A stretch of 64,000 bases of DNA, taken from positions 14,163,997 to 14,227,996 of the forward strand of contig JAJEKV010000010.1 in NCBI GenBank assembly GCA_021234155.1, read 5' to 3'. Positions 47,774-60,028 of the stretch are shown piece after piece. The notes under the pieces were generated by a model. That model ran no database searches. It was not told the DNA's origin and saw nothing but the letters and a program-made list of their open reading frames with translations. Both the position numbers and the translations under genes were made by a program. The stretch is from Isoetes taiwanensis (taxonomy: Eukaryota; Streptophyta; Lycopodiopsida; Isoetales; Isoetaceae). The number at the start of each line of letters is the position of its first letter. Positions within the stretch are counted from its first letter, which is position 1.

Positions 47774-49534
47774 TGTGACGTTCCACATATTTATATGCTA
47801 TACGTACAAATACATGACACGTCACCATGAATATTTAATGGTGTATGAATTATTTTTGTTATTTATTAACAAGAATAAATATTAATTAAAATCCAAGTAT
47901 GTTAAAATATTCATAATTAGTCATTAACTATGTTAATTAATTGCTGATAATTTAGTTTAAAGGTTGCCACCTGGCCCAAATCGATTGGACAATGTAGAGC
48001 TGCTGACTTTGGGTCATCCACCCCAATTCGAATTGGGGCCAACTGGAGAGAAGCAGGAGCTTATTCAACCAACAGAGCATGGAGGACCTGAGATGGGAGA
48101 TCTAGCTCTGATACCATTGTGACACTCCCCAAACCTATACGATGGCCCCATCTATAAATATGAGAAATTCCCCTCCTATGGCAACTCCATCATCACGGAA
48201 AGGCCTTCTGCTTGACTCGAACCACTTGTGATGCACAAGTGTCCGGGTGAAGGACACGGAGGTGTCATTCATCCCACGCCTTCTATGGGAATCCTATATA
48301 GCGGAGGCATACATACATGTTAGCACCTGGCAATAATACAAACAAATAATATATCACCACGAAGGGTGGTCAATCCATCATCAAGTTAACATCACATAAT
48401 AATAATACACGTACAAAATGCATCAAGAATGAAGGTCCCAGGCTCGGACTCCAAGGGGGTCAACTGACAGTCAGGGCCTTCGGATAACAGCAGACGGAAT
48501 CATGGCAATGGCGATGGCTGGCATAGAACAATGGCTAGGGTAGTCCACTCCATCCGCCCCTCTTGTGCACACTTTGCAGATAGGCTGGAATATGCTATGG
48601 CATAGTTGTAGCCTTCTGGAGACGCACTTTCATGGAACCACTCTATGAGACTATTCCAGATTATATCTCCTCGATCCGATGAGTCTGGAAAGGGGTGAAT
48701 CCTCTTTCAGACACGATGGTTCCATAGGTGGCTAGAGGATCGTGGCACCACTGGTACCCCCGCATCCGTACCTAATCTTAACCCTCCAAAATCCACAAGC
48801 CGGCCCCAAGCCGTCGTATTGAGTCTAGGACATCCCTATAGGTACGTATCTTGCAATCTAGGGGGGTGTCAGACCCATACCCGGCACACACATAGTGACC
48901 AACTATAAGCCTAGCACACTATAGGAAACTTTGTAGCCATGCTAGGCAAGGTTCCACTTCTACTTCACCATCGCGTCCATTATTTGGTGCCGAACCATAA
49001 CATACCATCCCCAGCCAGGTGGGCTCTTGTGCATAGGCCGCATTTATTGGGATTTAAGGGATTCTAGATAGGAGCATCTCTACTTCTACATAGCCGTTAG
49101 GGTCTCTACCCCCCCCAACAAGCACAAGAGATGTGCAGAGAACTACCATAATTCTGAAATCCATTCATAACTTCAAATAGAACATCAATAAGAGATTAAT
49201 CATCCATCTAAACAACCAAGGTTTAATCTCTATCTAGAATCTCAAGCTAACTAAATCTACTAACCGGTATCTGAGCTAGATCTCTCAAGTTCTCCATGCT
49301 CTGCTGGTTGAATAGGCTCCTCCTCCCTCTTCAATTGCCCCCAAATCGAATTGGGGCAAATTGGGGATGAAGCCCCAATATGATTAGGCCAGAAATAGCA
49401 AGTTCTCTTGGGCCAGTCAATTTGGATGGCAAATGAACATAGCTTTATTCAATAATGGCCAATGTACCATTACATACCCGTGGTGATGTATCATGTATTT
49501 GTACGTATAGCATATAAATATGTGGAACGTCACA
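47774..49534. mobile_element. Inverted-arm repeat element B (1.76 kb) with outward primer-site motifs
   Basis: The left end tgtgacgttccacatattta (47774) and right end (complement at 49534) are inverted copies. The arms cover 47774-48104 and about 49266-49534 and share tatgc-tatacgtacaaatacatga near the tips and gatctagctc-gatacc at the inner ends. At the inner edge of the left arm, gctctgatacca (48105-48116) is the complement of an initiator tRNA-Met primer site; the right arm begins with a related sequence, ccggtatctgagc (49266). The core, 48118-49262, starts tgtgacactcc. Read on the minus strand, 48118-49534 looks like a 1.4-kb LTR (tgtgacg...gtcaca) followed by a primer site. No protein is encoded. 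Confidence 0.65.
48105..48116 (-). promoter_or_regulatory. Primer-binding-site motif (tRNA-iMet type)
   Basis: On the minus strand this reads tggtatcagagc, the standard plant LTR-retrotransposon primer site. It lies one base after a gtcaca end, as expected at an LTR boundary. Confidence 0.7.
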
Positions 49535-51487
49535 TGGACCTAGCAAATTAGATTTCAGGAACATCATTATTGTAGCAATGTTATCTTCCGCATATGTCAT
49601 CAAGAGAATTAAATAAGAAGCCGCCAATTACTTTAAATTTTCATTTGTTCTAGGCTCAAAACATTATGCTTTAGATGACTCGTTTTTATAGAAGAGTTGC
49701 AGTGAGTTTCAGTGGGGTGCTACCTTGCTCCAGATCACATTTATCCAGCAGTATTTCATGATGGAAGAACAGCACTTGTCTGCTTGGCAAAGCAGCTCAA
49801 TTTGTCAGCATGCACAAAATCTCTTTGAATTTGATAATTAAGGTTGCCCACGAACATCTCAAGAGTTGACTATTTCGATCTGTTTTTGTCAAGTTGCAGA
49901 CCGCTGCAAGACACCAGTATTTCAAAAGCAAGATTCGTTTAACAAAGATATGCGGCATGGTTTAGCATCTTTCCACGGTATGATGTTTTCGAGGATACAC
50001 ATCCAATTTATTTACATCTCAACTAGTTAAAACCAAGTATTCAATGTTTAGACAATCCAATTAATAGACTTTTCAAGTGATTAGAATCAAGAACTCAATG
50101 TTTACAAGGTAACTCCATGAAAAAAAAGGTATGTCACAGTTATTGTCCAATCTAAAGCTGAACATGGTATTGTATACTGCACACAGTCTTGTAAAAAGCA
50201 AGAATAAACTATGCACCAAGCAATAAGAAAATATTGACACAAGTACAAGGTTGCACGCTCTGCAAATTGCAATGTGGCGAAATAAAGTGTCAACAGTCCA
50301 AATCACACGGGTATTGCAATTATAGGGCATAATAAAGAGGTTAGATAAACTAGATCTAAATGAACTCGTGTATTACATCACATAGCAAACAAAATTGATC
50401 ATGATGAGTAATTTATAATATGAACAAGCATTCAGAGAGATCACATCCTATAGGGGAGTTTAAGTGCATTCTAGCAATACAGAAAAGTTTATCATCTATT
50501 CATAACTATAAAATAGAAATAGTAGCAGAGGTCCAAATGTAGAGATAGATCTAATGGACAACTTATGCAATGAATAGGGGAATGAGTTCCAACATAAAAT
50601 AAATCAAATAACTATAACCGAGTCAAATATGACTAGTGGATAATAAAATTGAGAAGCCAATTGGTATTTAAAATCTGAAAATGACACTTAAGTTGACACC
50701 GTGTCTCTATCTATTATTCATAGCAAGATATACTCCTAAAGAGTCATGTTCTCTAGTTTCCTTTAACCTATTGTAACTCCCAAAAATTTCCATCTTATCT
50801 ACAAGTCCCTCTCATCTACATCTCATTTAAAGTGTTAAAACATGTTTAGCCAGTCTAGCATAGCAACGCATTTGGTTGAGAAGGATTTCCAAGCGAACAG
50901 ACAATAGAATTACAATTGATTACCAGAAAATCTTGTTCATCTAATCATTCGTGAAAGAAGTGCTTCCCCAGTCGGAATTTGACAGAGCTGGAAAAGATTC
51001 TCAGAAAATTTATAGCAGCAAGGGAGTAAATATCGGTGTTGTCTTTTGTAAACATGTAACACCAAACAACAAAAGGTAAAGACTCTATACCAGCATCAAG
51101 AAGAAGAAGAATGTGTACATAAATGCGTCAAAAAACTCCGACAAAAGGAAAGAAAAAAAATACCCATAGTTTTAAATGCCAGCATCTGCGCCACAGAGAA
51201 GAAAGCCAATGATATTAGTAATCCTTCTACGGTAGGGCGGGGCTCTTGAAGACAAGCTGTAGAGGTCGCCACTGCTCGAAGTATTATCTTTCCCAGCCCG
51301 AGAGGAAAATTAAACTCAAGGAAGACTTTCTTGGGGTTTTTCTATTTTTCTGAGCCCTTGATTTAAAAAATAGAAGATATAACGAATAAAAATTTGCCAC
51401 ATAAAATTTTGATGATGTGGATAGCCACGTAGATAGGCTAGAATTGCATGAAATTGTGCACTTTGGGATAGGCAAGCCTGCTAAACA
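49535..51487. other. Nearly 2 kb without a supported gene
   Basis: Short ORFs only (for example 50073-50330 minus), none with recognisable content. It could be intronic DNA of a minus-strand gene whose putative exon is at 52313-52440, but no exon is supported here. Confidence 0.3.
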
Positions 51488-52470
51488 GCTAGTCCAAGCA
51501 ACAATTCTACTAGCAGTTCAAACTACCTTGGTCAATCCCTCAACAGCCTTATCATTCCATACAATAATCGAGCAAATTACAGATGGTGCACCATACAATG
51601 GTCAAAAAGTGAAGTTTAGAATTTATTCAAAAGACAATGGTCAAATAATCTGTATACCCTGTACATTCCACCCAAAGGACCAATACATGGTCTACCATCA
51701 AATAGCCATACGGGTTCTATATAAAGTCATTTTACTCTGTTATGGCATGCATTTTCATGCAAATTTTTTCTTTGCATGCCCTTCTGCATGTGTTCCACCT
51801 TATCCTTTTACTTTTTTCTTAAAGTACTATCATTATTATTGTAATACCATTTCGATAACTCGGTTTCTTATCATATAGACCATTCGATTTTTAGCATAAG
51901 ATCATGTCTTAGAATAAGCACAAATCTGAAACCGAAGACTTTCATCATTATTTTCAAATAATTTACATCAATATTATCTTTCTACATTTAGTTATAATGT
52001 ATATATATTGTAAACTCATTTTCAGAAATGAATATTCCATTACATATGTCTTAGCAGGAATAAATAGAGCAAAATTTGGCCATTCCTTCCTGGTAGAAAA
52101 TCTGTGCATATATTATAAAGTATGGCAATCAAGAATATGTGTACACTTGCATGTTCTAATTTTAAACAACCTCTATTATGTAGCTGCCTAATACTAGACA
52201 ACAATCAATTGTTATATATAAACAGAAATCCTATGTAGCTATTTTTCCCGAACTAGCAAATTTCAAAGTACAAGTTCATGTGGTAAAAGTTTGTATTCCA
52301 AGAACCTGTAAAAGACTTCAAACAATTTGAATAGGCAATGTACTCCACTACGTCTGTTGCTCGATCCATACAATCTTTTGAGCTAAAACCCAAGCTATTG
52401 TAGGGTAAAGAGATTAACTTAGAAAGTCTATGCTTAAAAAAGGGCCACAAGTAGGCTGCTGCCACTCGAG
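51488..52470 (+). repeat. Tandem duplication, copy 1 (about 1 kb)
   Basis: It is homologous to 52540-53662 plus 55053-55105. Shared strings include atcattccata, aataatcgagca and gacaatggtc. This copy lacks the MITE and the repeat array found in copy 2, so it gives the state before those insertions. Confidence 0.8.
52313..52440 (-). CDS. Possible exon of an unknown minus-strand gene
   Basis: The minus frame reads KLISLPYNSLGFSSKDCMDR then ATDVVEYIAYSNCLKSFT and meets a possible splice donor (ACAG|GTTCTTGG). The translation is protein-like but I recognise no family. The homologous part of copy 2 (about 53640-53662 joined to 55053-55105) has a stop and is broken by an insertion. No neighbouring exons are identified. 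Confidence 0.25.
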
Positions 52471-52539
52471 GCCACTTTTATCAATACAAAATCATAAATC
52501 TCATATCCTCAAAAAAGAGAAGAAAAAAATATGCGAAAA

Positions 52540-53662
52540 CAACTAGTCTAAGCAACAACTCTACTAGCACTTCAAGCTACCTTGATCAAGCCCTCAATAG
52601 CTTTATCATTCCATATAATAATCGAGCAGATTACAGATGGTGCATCATAAAATGGTCAAAAAGTTAATTAACTTTAGAATTTATTTAAAAGACAATGGTC
52701 CAATAATCTATATACCCTGTACATTCCACCAAAAGGACCACTACAAGGTTTACCACCAAATAGCCATATAAGATTGGGTTAAAGCATGCTAGGGTGTACC
52801 ACTTTTGGAACCTACCTAAAATATCCACTAGGTACTCACATATGGCAATATTGCTTTATACTTATGATAATGGGTGATATTAAAAGTGCTGAGGTTGACT
52901 ATTAGCTTTGATTTAGGTACTTTTAATATCAATTAGGTACCTGCAGAAAAAGTACTCTAAAACTAAAAGTACTCTAAAACTACCTTTTAGATATTTTTTT
53001 TTGGCATACCCTACCATGCTCTCGCCCAGTTCTATATAAAGCCATTTTATTATATTGTGGCATGATATTTCATGCAAACTTTTTCTTTGCATGCCATTGT
53101 TGTATGTGTTCCACCTTGTCCTTCTATTTTTTCTTAAAGTACTACTCATAATATGATTCTAATTCTAAGACTATTTCAATAACTCAGTTTCTCGTCATAT
53201 AGACCATTAGTTATTTTAGCAAAAGATCAATGTCTTAAAATAAGCACAAATATGAAACATAATATTTCCCTCATTCCTTTCAAATAATTTACATTAATTT
53301 CATCTTTCTACATTTAGTTATACTGTATAACTTGCATATACTGTAAACTCATTTCCAAAATAGATATTCCATTACATATATCTTAGCAGGAATAAATAGA
53401 GAAAAACTTGGCCATTCCTTTCTGGTGGAAAATCTGTGCATATATTTTAGAGTATGGCAATTGAGAATATGTGTGCACTTGCATGTTCTGATTTTAAACA
53501 ACCTCTATTCGGTAGCTGCCGGATACTAGACAGCAAACAATTGCTATGTATAAACAGAAATCATATGTAACTATTTTTTCTGAACCAGCAAATTCCAAAG
53601 TACAAGTTACTATGGTCAAAGTTTGTATCCCAAGAATCCCCTAGAAGACAGTTTGAGTAGGC
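52540..53662 (+). repeat. Tandem duplication, copy 2 (interrupted)
   Basis: It matches copy 1 from gctagtccaagcaac onward. It is interrupted at 52775-53028 by a MITE and at 53663-55053 by a repeat array, after which homology resumes (actccactacg, 55053) to about 55105. Confidence 0.8.
52775..53028. mobile_element. 254-bp MITE in duplication copy 2
   Basis: The ends tgggttaaagcatgctaggg and (reverse complement of the right end) tgggcgagagcatggtaggg are imperfect terminal inverted repeats of about 27 bases. Copy 1 near 51705-51715 lacks the element. No ORF. The target-site duplication is not clear. Confidence 0.75.
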
Positions 53663-55053
53663 ACATATTCTAAACGAGTTGCATCTCGGACTACCATAGT
53701 CGTCGGATCCATCGATCCGATGGCCTAGACCGTATGTTGAGGTCTCTGGGCACCTCTCCTTTCGTTTATGGTGCTTTATGATTGGGGACGCCTATGATTT
53801 TGAAATATGAAATACGAGCTCGCATACGGCTTCGCTTAAGGTTTTAGAATATGAAGTACAAGGGCTCGAACGTCTACCAAAATAACTCAAAGTCCTAATA
53901 AGACTACTTTGACCAATATAGCCAGTGAGCTAACATGATTATTTTTTCATCTTAAATCTATGTTTTTTTAATAACAATCCATTCAATTATTTTAGAAATA
54001 TGGTCTATGGTTAGAATTGTTATTTTTATATATATATCAAATCCCCCTAGAACCCCCTGTTATTGTGCTACATATCCTAAACAAGGTGCAACTCGGACTA
54101 CCATAGTCGTCGGATCCATCGATCCTGTGGCCTAGACCGTATGTTGAGACCTATAGGCACCTCTCGTTTTGCTTATGGTGATTTATGATTGGGGACACCT
54201 ATGATTTTGAAATATGAAATATAAGTTCGCCTAAGGCTTTAATGATGGAATTATTAATGTTAGATATTCATGAGAAGTATTTATGGTTAGAACCAAGTAT
54301 TTAGAAGGAGTTAAGCAGAGAAAAATATTAAGGGGCAGAAGCATATGGTTCAACCTTAGGGTTGCTCAAAATATGGACATAGAAGTGATATTTTGAATGA
54401 TTAGAATATTGCATGGTTGAAATATTAAGAAGGATATAATTATAGATGGTTTTAAGAGGTCGAATAAAACTCGACCAAATGGCCTCGTGCTCCTAAGGCT
54501 CAGGCGAACTGGCTGGAACCGATCCGGAACCAACTGCTATCTGTCCGGATTAGATCTATAAATTAAAGATCAAGATGAATCCGATTAGAGCTGAACGGGC
54601 ATTGTATTTGCAGGGGAATTCTAGACAAGGCTTGGTGATTGTCTAGTAAAATATCGGTCAATGCTTTGATTTGGTGTATTGACTCAATTGCATTGTTATT
54701 GTATAAATGGTTGTGAACATGTTAAGTTAGTTGCCATATTGCATTGCTTGCTCAAGATTATTCTGTGAAATCTAATAAGTTGACTTTGTTTAACAGATGG
54801 AATATGGAACCTCTATACGGCTTCGCTTAAGGTTTTAAAATATGAAGTACGAGGGCACGAACCCCTACCAAAATAACTCAAATTCCTAATAGGACTACTT
54901 TGACCAATATAACCAGTGAGCTACCATGATTATTTTTTATCTTAAATCTATGTTTTTTTTTAATAACAACCCATTCTATTGTTTTAGGGATATGGTCTAT
55001 AGTTGGAATTGTTATTTTTACATACATATTAAATCCCCCTGGAACCCCCCGTA
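53663..55053 (+). repeat. Array of about 400-bp repeats inserted in copy 2
   Basis: Unit 1 runs from about 53663 to 54066. Unit 2 starts near 54067 (ctacatatcctaaac) and is itself split: 54067-54244 plus about 54798-55050. Both share ctcggactaccatagtcgtc, cctagaccgtatgttgag and ggcttcgcttaaggtttt. A third, inverted unit lies at about 56219-56670. Units have no coding content and begin or end close to tgctacatat. The left flank (gagtaggca) and right flank (tactccactacg) are contiguous in copy 1. Confidence 0.75.
54245..54797. mobile_element. About 550-bp insertion in repeat unit 2, solo-LTR-like
   Basis: It separates two halves of unit 2. Inside it, tgttagatat (from about 54258) and tttaacag (to about 54797) give TGTTA...TAACA ends, typical of an LTR. 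atggaat is found on both sides of the break, which could be a target-site duplication placed slightly outside those ends. No ORF. Confidence 0.45.
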
Positions 55054-55159
55054 CTCCACTACGCCTTTTGCTCAATCCTTACAAACTTTTGAGCTAAAAC
55101 ATACCAACAAAACCAACACAATGGGAGAAGAAGTATCACGTATCTGCAGCCAATCATGT

Positions 55160-56218
55160 ATACGTTAGCGAATTGTAGGATGGGGCTCGCATGAAACCAA
55201 CAAACCGCCCATAGATAGGCTTCTCATTCATCTCAGCAGATTTTCTACAATGGTGGACAGTGGGTAGCCGCACACACATGCGAGCTACCCACCTAAAAAT
55301 AAAAGGAAAATCCAATTAAATTATTTGGACCCCAAAAAAAATACAATGCTAATAGATGAGTGGTGATGTACCGCCGAAAGCTTATCAAGGGATTAAAAAC
55401 CCAGCCCTTTCGGGTTTTCGAGGAAAAACCTAGTGATAAGCCTTCGGCAAGGGCTTGGACAAACGTAAGGCATAGAAATCGGCTCCCAAAACCCCCGCAT
55501 GGAGAAGTCGAAACAGATGCTTATTCGCCCCTGTGCACGCACATCACCAACACAACAAACGAGGCGACACAAACATACCAGGAGGATAGCATCACCCGTG
55601 GGTGGAAAAAGCATCATCGGGTGGAAGAAAAACATGATAAATGAAATTTGTGCACAATACAATAAACAAAGAAGGGGAGGGTGGGTTCAAAGAGAATCTG
55701 CATGAGAGAAGAGGAAGCGCCCGATGAGACGTTGATGCGAACCGCACCTAAAATAGCCTAAAACCCCAACTAGGAAGGGCATCGCCGCATGCATGCATGC
55801 AAGACATGCATGCCGCCCCATCCTAGAATGTCGATCCGATGTCTCCCGGATCGACGGATTCTAGGATGGGGCTCACATGATGAAACCAAGAAACCGCATC
55901 AATAATGAGAACTTCCTTATCAAACTAGAATCGAGGGCCGAAGGTCACGGCCTCGAAGGCTAAAAGGCGGGAAAAGGACAAAGAAGAAAAAATGCCAAAT
56001 TGGCCAAACCAAGCAGGAAGAAGCCCCCCTGGCTCGAAACAATTCAAAGAGAATAAGGTACTCTTTGAGAGAAGAGGAAGCTACCGATGAGACGTTGATG
56101 CAGAACCGCGCCTAAAATAGCGAAACCCCAACTAGGAAGGGCATGCGCCGCATGCATGCATGCAAGACATGCATGCTCGCCCCATCCTAGAATGTCGATC
56201 CGATGTCTCGGATCGGCG
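55160..56218. repeat. Palindrome-rich direct repeats
   Basis: About 165-bp segments at about 55688-55853 and 56047-56215 share gagagaagaggaagc, gatgagacgttgatg, caactaggaagggcat and a gcatgcatgcatgcaagaca palindrome. At 55815-55838 and 55847-55872 gccccatcctagaat... forms a strong inverted repeat. A related aggatggggctc string occurs at 55178. No gene is supported. Confidence 0.65.
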
Positions 56219-56680
56219 GGATATGTAGCACAATAACATGGGTTTCATGGGGATTTGATATGGATGTAAAAATGGCAATTCCTGAAACCATAGTCCATAT
56301 CCCAAAAACAATTCAATGGGTTGTTATAAAAAAAAAAACATAGATTTAAAATAAAAAATAATCACATTAACTCATTGGTTATATTGGTCAAAATAGTCTT
56401 ATTAGGACATTGAGTTATTTTGATAAAGGTTCGGACCCCTGTTTTTCATATGCTAAAACCTTAGGCGAAGCCATATAGAGGCTCGATGTTCTATCAAAGC
56501 TTTAGATAAACTCGTATTTTATACTTTAAAATCATAGGTGCCCCCAATCATAAATGATCATAAGCGAAACGAGAGGTGCCCACAGACTCCAACATACGAT
56601 ATGGGCCATAGGATTGACCGACCCGACGACTGTGGTAGTACAGGGCGCACCTCATTTAGAATATGTAGCATAAGGGCCAT
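56219..56680 (-). repeat. Inverted third unit of the 400-bp repeat
   Basis: Read on the minus strand it follows the order of units 1 and 2: accgtat-like start, cacctctcgtttcgct, cccaatcat, then ggcttcgcctaaggtttt and the t-run with ataacaacccattgaat. More diverged than units 1 and 2. Confidence 0.7.
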
Positions 56681-57559
56681 GGTACATTGGGTGCTTCTTG
56701 GCTTAATGCCCGTCACCCAATTGTACCTTTTTGCTCTTTATAAGTAGAAGCATACTAAGACCGCAAAGATCAAAGCAAAAAGAAAATCCCAAATCCAAGC
56801 TATTACGAATCTGTCATTATTATCTGTATAACCTGGATATTTTCATAATGACTTCATATGAGCAAACAGATAAGCACAATGCTCTTTACCTGGGTAATGC
56901 AGCAACTTTTGTATCCATCATTTTCAAATTAGGCTTTTTTGGAAGCTAGACTTACAAGATCTTGCTCTGCTTCATCGTCATCTGAACTATGGCTATCCGA
57001 CTGGCTATCCAGGTAGACCCGGGAAGTTTTTCCTTCCATAAAAAATGGCTACATGATGCCAAGCACTTGCCTTCACGACAGCCTAGTTTTGCAAAATGAC
57101 TTTTGCCCCAAAATTATGTCTCTAATATGCACAGGCCGTCAATATTTAGTGATTTAAATGCTATTTAGACCATTATCACTAAAATCTTGTTGTTGGGGTA
57201 AGAGATCACCCGAGAAATTCCATGTAAAGAAGGAGCGCAAGCAGGCACTGCCAACCAAGGTTGGTAAATTTCCCAAATGGATTTAACTATAAAATCTTCC
57301 TTAATTTACAATGGTGGTTCAGCTCCAGTAGTTTAACATATTATGATGCCTTATTAACACTCTCTTAAATTATATTTTTGACTTATGGCACATAATACCA
57401 AACTTAAATTGCACACAGCTTTTTCCCAAAAGATTGGATTCCTTTTTGCATGTTATTCAAGTCCACTGTATGCTCTATATTACTAAGCATAAAATGCCCA
57501 ATTTATACTAACTCACAGGTCCTTCCCAATAGGTTAGGTTTGCCTTATGTAGGCAAAAG

Positions 57560-57870
57560 CTTATTCCAGGCACAAGCTTGTTCTGCATTTTTAACACTTT
57601 TTAGCACTTGTTTATTCCAGGCATAAGCATGTTAGCCTTTTTTCTATTCTATTATATTCTATTCTCAAGCTTGTTATGCCTCTTTAACGTTTGCAAAAAC
57701 ATGTTCCAATACTAACATTAAAAATATAAATAAATTCGACGGTGGGACAACAGAAATGATAAGAAAAAAATCAACGATTGGGACAACAAAGAAAATGAAG
57801 AAGAAAACTCTACGAAAGTTGGGTCAACAACAGAAAATGAACAAGAAAAAATCAATAGTGGGACAAGTGG
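57560..57870 (+). repeat. Minisatellite and short repeats
   Basis: About 36-43-bp units containing gggacaacagaaaatgaa-aagaaaa repeat roughly three times at 57741-57860, giving a Lys-rich ORF by translation only. Before it, ttattccaggca-aagc occurs twice (about 57570 and 57610). Confidence 0.65.
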
Positions 57871-57990
57871 ACCAAAGAATAGTTAACTGCCCGAGTGAGT
57901 GGAAATTCAGCTTATCTCATTGCATTAGTAGAAGAAACAGAAAGAAAAGATGATTTCACCAAAGAAAAAACTCGGGCATACAAGACTCAT

Positions 57991-58050
57991 ACTGCTTCTT
58001 CGATCTTACTAATTAGCCAAACTGCTTCTTTGATCTTACTAAGTAGCCAA
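57991..58050 (+). repeat. 30-bp tandem repeat, two units
   Basis: actgcttcttcgatcttact-type units at 57991-58020 and 58021-58050 differ at two positions. Confidence 0.85.
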
Positions 58051-58435
58051 AATAATTATTGAAAGATATCTTGTTGGATAAGGGATGCCTCACATGTCAC
58101 CGGCAAGTTTTTGCTGGACATCAAGCCGTTGAGCCGCTCAGGTGTAAACTGCTCCAGTAGTTCGAGGACGAACGGCTCAGACGTCAAACCGGTCATCTCA
58201 GATGAACTACATGTGAATACCTAAAAATTTACATGTGAGGCCTCTAAGTAATAAGAGGCATAATTCGAATAAGCATACCAACCAATCAAACATGATAAAT
58301 ACAGTTGAAAGTGGGCAAGCAAATATAAGAACATGACGGCAGATCTGTGACGTCAATTCCCAGCAGGTTCACCCAGGCGGCTACTGTGAGCAGCAGTCCT
58401 GGTATCCAGGGATTAACAGGAACGAACAAAAAATT

Positions 58436-60028
58436 GAACTGCGATCCCAGTATGGCAGGTGCTGCTCGTAGAGGCGGATTCTGCATCTGCTGTTTTGGTG
58501 GCTAGCAGGTGTATGCCTAGGCTAGCATGCAGATTCCAACAAAGTAACATAAGCCCTTCAACTTTTGCCGAAACTTCTTCTCGAGGGGCGGCATCGGACG
58601 TTAAGCTTGTTGTGCCCAAGATCGCTAGGTCTGAGCATGCTTTGGCTGCAAGCATAGTTGTGCAGGACCACTCGTTCGAGGTTCTTCAGTGGCAACATTT
58701 TGACAGAGACTTTCTCATTTCAAAAGCATCTAGCACAGAGATAAATCTTGAGGGGATTCAAGAGTCCTTGAATGGTCTCACTGACATCCAGAATGTTGTG
58801 CAACAGTCGCAAGAAGTCCTCAATGTTTCCCATGCTACAGTCTTTAAAGGTAGACATATTGGCACTCCACCCTCGATCTCTACTAGGAACAAAGTGTCCA
58901 GTGGGTCAGATGCACAGAAGAGGGAAAATCATCTCCAGGCAGCACTTGGCATAGCCCATGGTAACCTCGGTCACTCTTCTTCTCAGCCTCAGTCTGCATG
59001 GAGAACCAGTGACTCTGTGCAGCGTGTAACCCAGTCTGGGTTCAATGATTGGTTAAAGAGAGACTTGCATGCGCATCAAAGTGACAAGGTTTCAGAAGCA
59101 CTTGTCTTTATGCACAAAAGCAATAAGCAGAACATCATGGATTCTATAAAGCAAGAAGCTCCTATATCATCTTTGTCTGTTCTGGGTGACATAGAAGAGG
59201 TCCCATCTGGAGGACGTTGTAGAGATATAATGTTTGTTAAAATTGACCAGGACGGACACATGAAATATATCGGAAACCTTGTGGCATACTATATTGTTGG
59301 CTACTGGACTGGGGCAAATTTCGATCGCTAATGCTATGGGGATCCACATCCACGCATTCTATATCGGGTGATGCCAAGATACGTGTGACACTCCCATTGA
59401 ATAAGGAGATTCCTGAACAAGTGGTAGTTCAAAGCGGTTCTTTCTATTCCTGCTTCAAGCTTCTACTGGTAAACGCGGCTGACATTTCCCACTCCCCTCC
59501 GTCAAGCTCCCAGCTTCTACTCAACCTAGAATTGCTCTCTCTCTCCCCCCCCCCCCCCCGCACCTTCTGTCGCCTGCTTTCTCAAAGGCCCCTGATCTGC
59601 AACCCCCCTTCCACTCTATGGCATCTCAACCTTGTCCTTCCTCTGCCTATTCGCTTCCTTCTCAAACCATCCTAAAATAAATGGCTCTGACGCCAATCGC
59701 CCAACCACCTCCTCAGTCCTTAGAGCTTGCTCTTCTTACTCCATCTTCCCCTCCACCTCAACATCAGGACTGGACCGAAGTTCGATATAGGTGATACAAG
59801 TGCACTCAACATCTTCGTTGGGCAGATGAAGTTGATAGTGCCATCGCGGTTGTTGATGATGGGGATGGCGGAGGATCTAGCTCATATACCTCCCTTGAGA
59901 GTGATGTAGCGATGCAACCAGCTGATCAACTCGCGGTGGTTGTCTATGATGGTGCACCTCGATCTGCATATAAGGCTCCAAAGAGGAGAAAGAAAAAAGG
60001 TGTGCTTGATCCATTGCTTTCTAAATGA
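58436..60028 (+). mobile_element. LINE ORF1 region (uncertain product, broken)
   Basis: An open frame from 58436 to 59331 (about 298 codons, no clear ATG start) includes ENHLQAALGIAHGNLG, RCRDIMFVKIDQDGHMKYIG and VGYWTGANFDR, and continues one frame over with IHIHAFYIGDAKIRVTLPL. After a C-run at 59547-59561 the frame is lost. A protein-like tail returns from about 59760 (QDWTEVRYR, stop, RWADEVDSAIAVV) and ends with KAPKRRKKKGVLDPLLSK at tga 60026-60028. A basic ORF1 ahead of an endonuclease/RT ORF2 is the LINE layout. I do not recognise an RRM or zinc knuckle in it, so part of the first ORF could belong to other DNA. Confidence 0.5.

Noticed and set aside
57756-57953. Lys-rich ORF
   Set aside because: It follows a minisatellite of gggacaacagaaaatg units; composition explains the translation.
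59547-59561. Run of C as a functional element
   Set aside because: A simple homopolymer inside a decayed LINE ORF1; it only marks a frameshift.
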